Shown here: in pieces, positions 62,199 through 64,000 of the stretch | Layout: each line of letters begins with the position of its first letter | Numbering within the stretch: the stretch's first letter is position 1 | DNA from: Ixodes scapularis | Lineage: Eukaryota; Arthropoda; Arachnida; Ixodida; Ixodidae | DNA: 64,000 nt | Assembly (NCBI RefSeq): GCF_016920785.2 | Contig: NW_024609846.1 | Coordinates: 109,358,831-109,422,830 of the forward strand | Reading direction: 5' to 3' | Notes under the pieces: generated by a model | Databases searched by the model: none | The model's input: the letters and a program-made list of their open reading frames with translations, nothing else | What the model was told of the DNA's origin: nothing | Translations under genes and position numbers: made by a program

Positions 62199-63706
62199 AT
62201 GAGTGACAACTTTACTAGGATGGTGGACGCTAATTTGTCTCCCGAAGACCAACATCGCTTAGTCATCCTGCTTAAAGCTTATTCTGATATATTTGACTTC
62301 AGCAGCCAAGACCTTGCTCAAACATTCGTTGTCCATCATCACATTGACACTAGAGAGGCACGCCCACTAAAAAGCAGACCATACCGATTTTCACCCACAG
62401 AGCGCAAAGTGATCCAACAGCACGTCACAGAAATGTTAGAGAAGAAAGTCATCCAGCCTTCCTTTAGCCCTTGGTCGTCACCCGTCGTCCTCGTAAAAAA
62501 GAAGGATGGGTCCTGGCGCTGCTGCGTAGACCACCGCCGTCTGAATAAAGCAACCAGGAAAGATGTCTAACCGCTGCCCAGAATCGACGACACCCTAGAC
62601 GCCCTCCAAGGGTCATCCTTCTTTTCATCGATGGATCTCTGGACCGGCTACTGGCAAATACCGGTCGCTGATGCTGACAAACCTAAAATAGCGTTCGTCA
62701 CACCTGACGGCCTCTACCAGTTCAACGTAATGCCGTTTGGTCTGTGCAATGCCCCAGCGACCTTCGAAAGGATGATGGACACATTGCTCCGCGGCCTCAC
62801 CTGGGATATATGTCTATGCTAACTCGACGACGTCGTCGTTTTCTCAACCACACTTGATCAACATTTACACCGGGTGAGGCAAGTTCTTGGTTGTTTTCGC
62901 TCTGCACACTTACAATTAAACTCGAAGAAATGCGTGTTCGCTGCTCGACAACTGAAAGTACTTGGCGATGTAGTCAGTGCCAATGGAATCAGCCCGGACC
63001 CCGACAAACTCAGAGCCGTTTCTGAATTTCCTGTTCCGCAACTTCAAGAAGACGTCCGTGCTTTTCTTGGACTATGCACATACTTCCGAAAGTTCATCCC
63101 TGGCTTTGCCCTCGTCGCTGAACCATTCAATCAACTCCTTCGAAATAACGCTGCATTCAAATGGGGCCCACTTCAACGCCAATCTTTCGAGTCCCTTAAA
63201 TCGGCCTTGACGAACAGTCCCATTATTAGCCACTTTACTGAAGGAGCCGAAACCGAAATGCGTACAGACGCCAGTGGACATGCTATTGGTGCCGTCTTGG
63301 CTCAAAACTTTTGAAACAAAAAACGTGTTATCGCCTACGCGAGTCGCACTCTTACCCTATGTGAACGGAATTACACTATAAATGAAGGCGATTGCTTGGC
63401 TGTTGTGTGGGCTGTGTGAAAATTTCGCCCCTAAATCTACGGCATTCACTTCCACATAGTAACCAAACACCACGCACTCTGCTCGCTCGCCAGTCTGAAA
63501 GACCCCTCAGGACGCCTTGGGCGATGGTTCCTCAAACTGCAAGATTATAGGTTCACCGTCCTCTACAAATCTGGAAAAAAACACCTCGATGCCGATGGCT
63601 TGTCTCGATGCCCGCTACCGGTCGTCGCTCCTCATCAAGACACAAGAAACTCGCTCACGACAGCACCTCTGAGACCAGTTGACATTTCTGCAGCTCAGGA
63701 TAGCTA
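62199..63706 (+). pseudogene. Gypsy pol fragment: RT and RNase H
   Basis: Plus strand. RT blocks: V-V-L-V-K-K-K-D-G, C-C-V-D-H-R-R-L-N, intact motif A S-M-D-L-W-T-G-Y-W-Q-I and M-P-F-G-L-C-N. The catalytic box reads stop-L-D-D because the Tyr codon has become TAA. RNase H follows: E-M-R-T-D-A-S-G-H-A-I-G, C-L-A-V-V-W-A and L-D-A-D-G-L-S-R. At least five in-frame stops. It ends abruptly near 63706 without integrase or LTR. It may be the missing half of Gypsy-5, in opposite orientation. Confidence 0.9.
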
Positions 63707-64000
63707 GGTTCGACATTGTACATGCACCTTTTTTTAGTACACGGAAGTGACGTCATCACGTCTGATTGGTTGGAAACAAAAGTGACGTAATTTCCCTAGA
63801 AAAATGTGGGCGGAGTCTGCAAAACTGGGCGGAGTCGGCTACCGGACGTGACAACAAAATGACGTTTCGTTTTGTACCGAGTACGTTTCAAAAGGTACTT
63901 GCTCGGAACTAGGTGTCATTGGCAGCATGTTTTCGGCGGCGAGGTGTCGCCGTCTCGTCACTTCGACTTTTTCTTTAATAGAGCTTTTTTTTTCGCCAGA
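63707..64000. other. Window edge, no gene assigned
   Basis: Contains TGACGTCA (63748-63755), two GGGCGGAGTC repeats and a short ATG frame at the end that runs off the window; too little to classify. Confidence 0.4.

Noticed and set aside
63900..64000. Start of a host gene at the window edge
   Set aside because: A short ATG frame runs off the end with no recognisable domain or promoter evidence.

Overview
This is a transposon-dense eukaryotic intergenic window with no host gene I can support. The repertoire suggests an arthropod and most likely a tick or other chelicerate. It holds five Ty3/Gypsy-type LTR elements or fragments, I/R1-type and CR1/L2-type non-LTR elements, a GIY-YIG Penelope element, P-superfamily, DUF4817-type mariner-like, Harbinger-like and hAT-like DNA elements, THAP-domain debris and foldback MITEs. 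The organism is an inference from family content; no taxon-specific marker is present. Base 32651-32750 is an assembly gap.

Layout. 1-4071: satellite array (about 16 monomers of about 257 bp), resumed at 6463-6568 beyond a hAT-type insertion (4072-6462, 8-bp TSD) that carries a THAP-domain fragment. 6897-11743: Gypsy-1 (minus), full length with open gag and pol, a -1 frameshift site and a tRNA-Pro primer site. 11744-22950: a GCTAAATTT-rich repeat tract split by a 9.9-kb composite. Its outer shell is a hAT-like element (12228-22153, 8-bp TSD); inside it is Gypsy-2 (12473-19750, 5-bp TSD), and Gypsy-2's 3' LTR is split by a 5'-truncated RNase-H-bearing LINE (17057-19677). 24830-29862: a 5-kb element with long terminal inverted repeats and an 8-bp TSD, holding a decayed Gypsy gag. 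30323-31858: mariner-like pseudogene. 32370-34742: P-element transposase pseudogene. 35689-41629: Gypsy-3 (minus), whose LTRs each contain a tRNA-like pol III module. 41644-47580: Gypsy-4 (plus), split by a 1.36-kb TIR element. 47581-50890: CR1/L2-like LINE split by a Harbinger-like element. 50891-53578: AT-rich sequence with long G tracts. 53579-54853: two palindromic MITEs back to back in (TA)n. 54887-56060: Gypsy-5 3' fragment. 56061-58882: Penelope element with a head-to-head partial copy. 58883-60319: TIR element with phased palindromes and a BEL/Pao gag-like fragment. 60320-62100: LINE ORF1 (minus). 62199-63706: Gypsy pol fragment (plus).

Nesting, TSDs and LTR divergence give an order of events. 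The satellite predates the hAT insertion. The hAT-like shell predates Gypsy-2, which predates the LINE. Gypsy-2 is very young (its LTRs differ by one base indel) and Gypsy-1 is older (about 7 substitutions and one 11-bp indel). The features that most merit follow-up are the pol III module built into the Gypsy-3 LTR, the frameshift signal placed inside a perfect hairpin in Gypsy-1, the same catalytic Asp-to-Gly change in two unrelated Gypsy reverse transcriptases, the 27-bp-phased palindromes of the 58.9-60.3 kb element, and the paired CRE octamers in the satellite.
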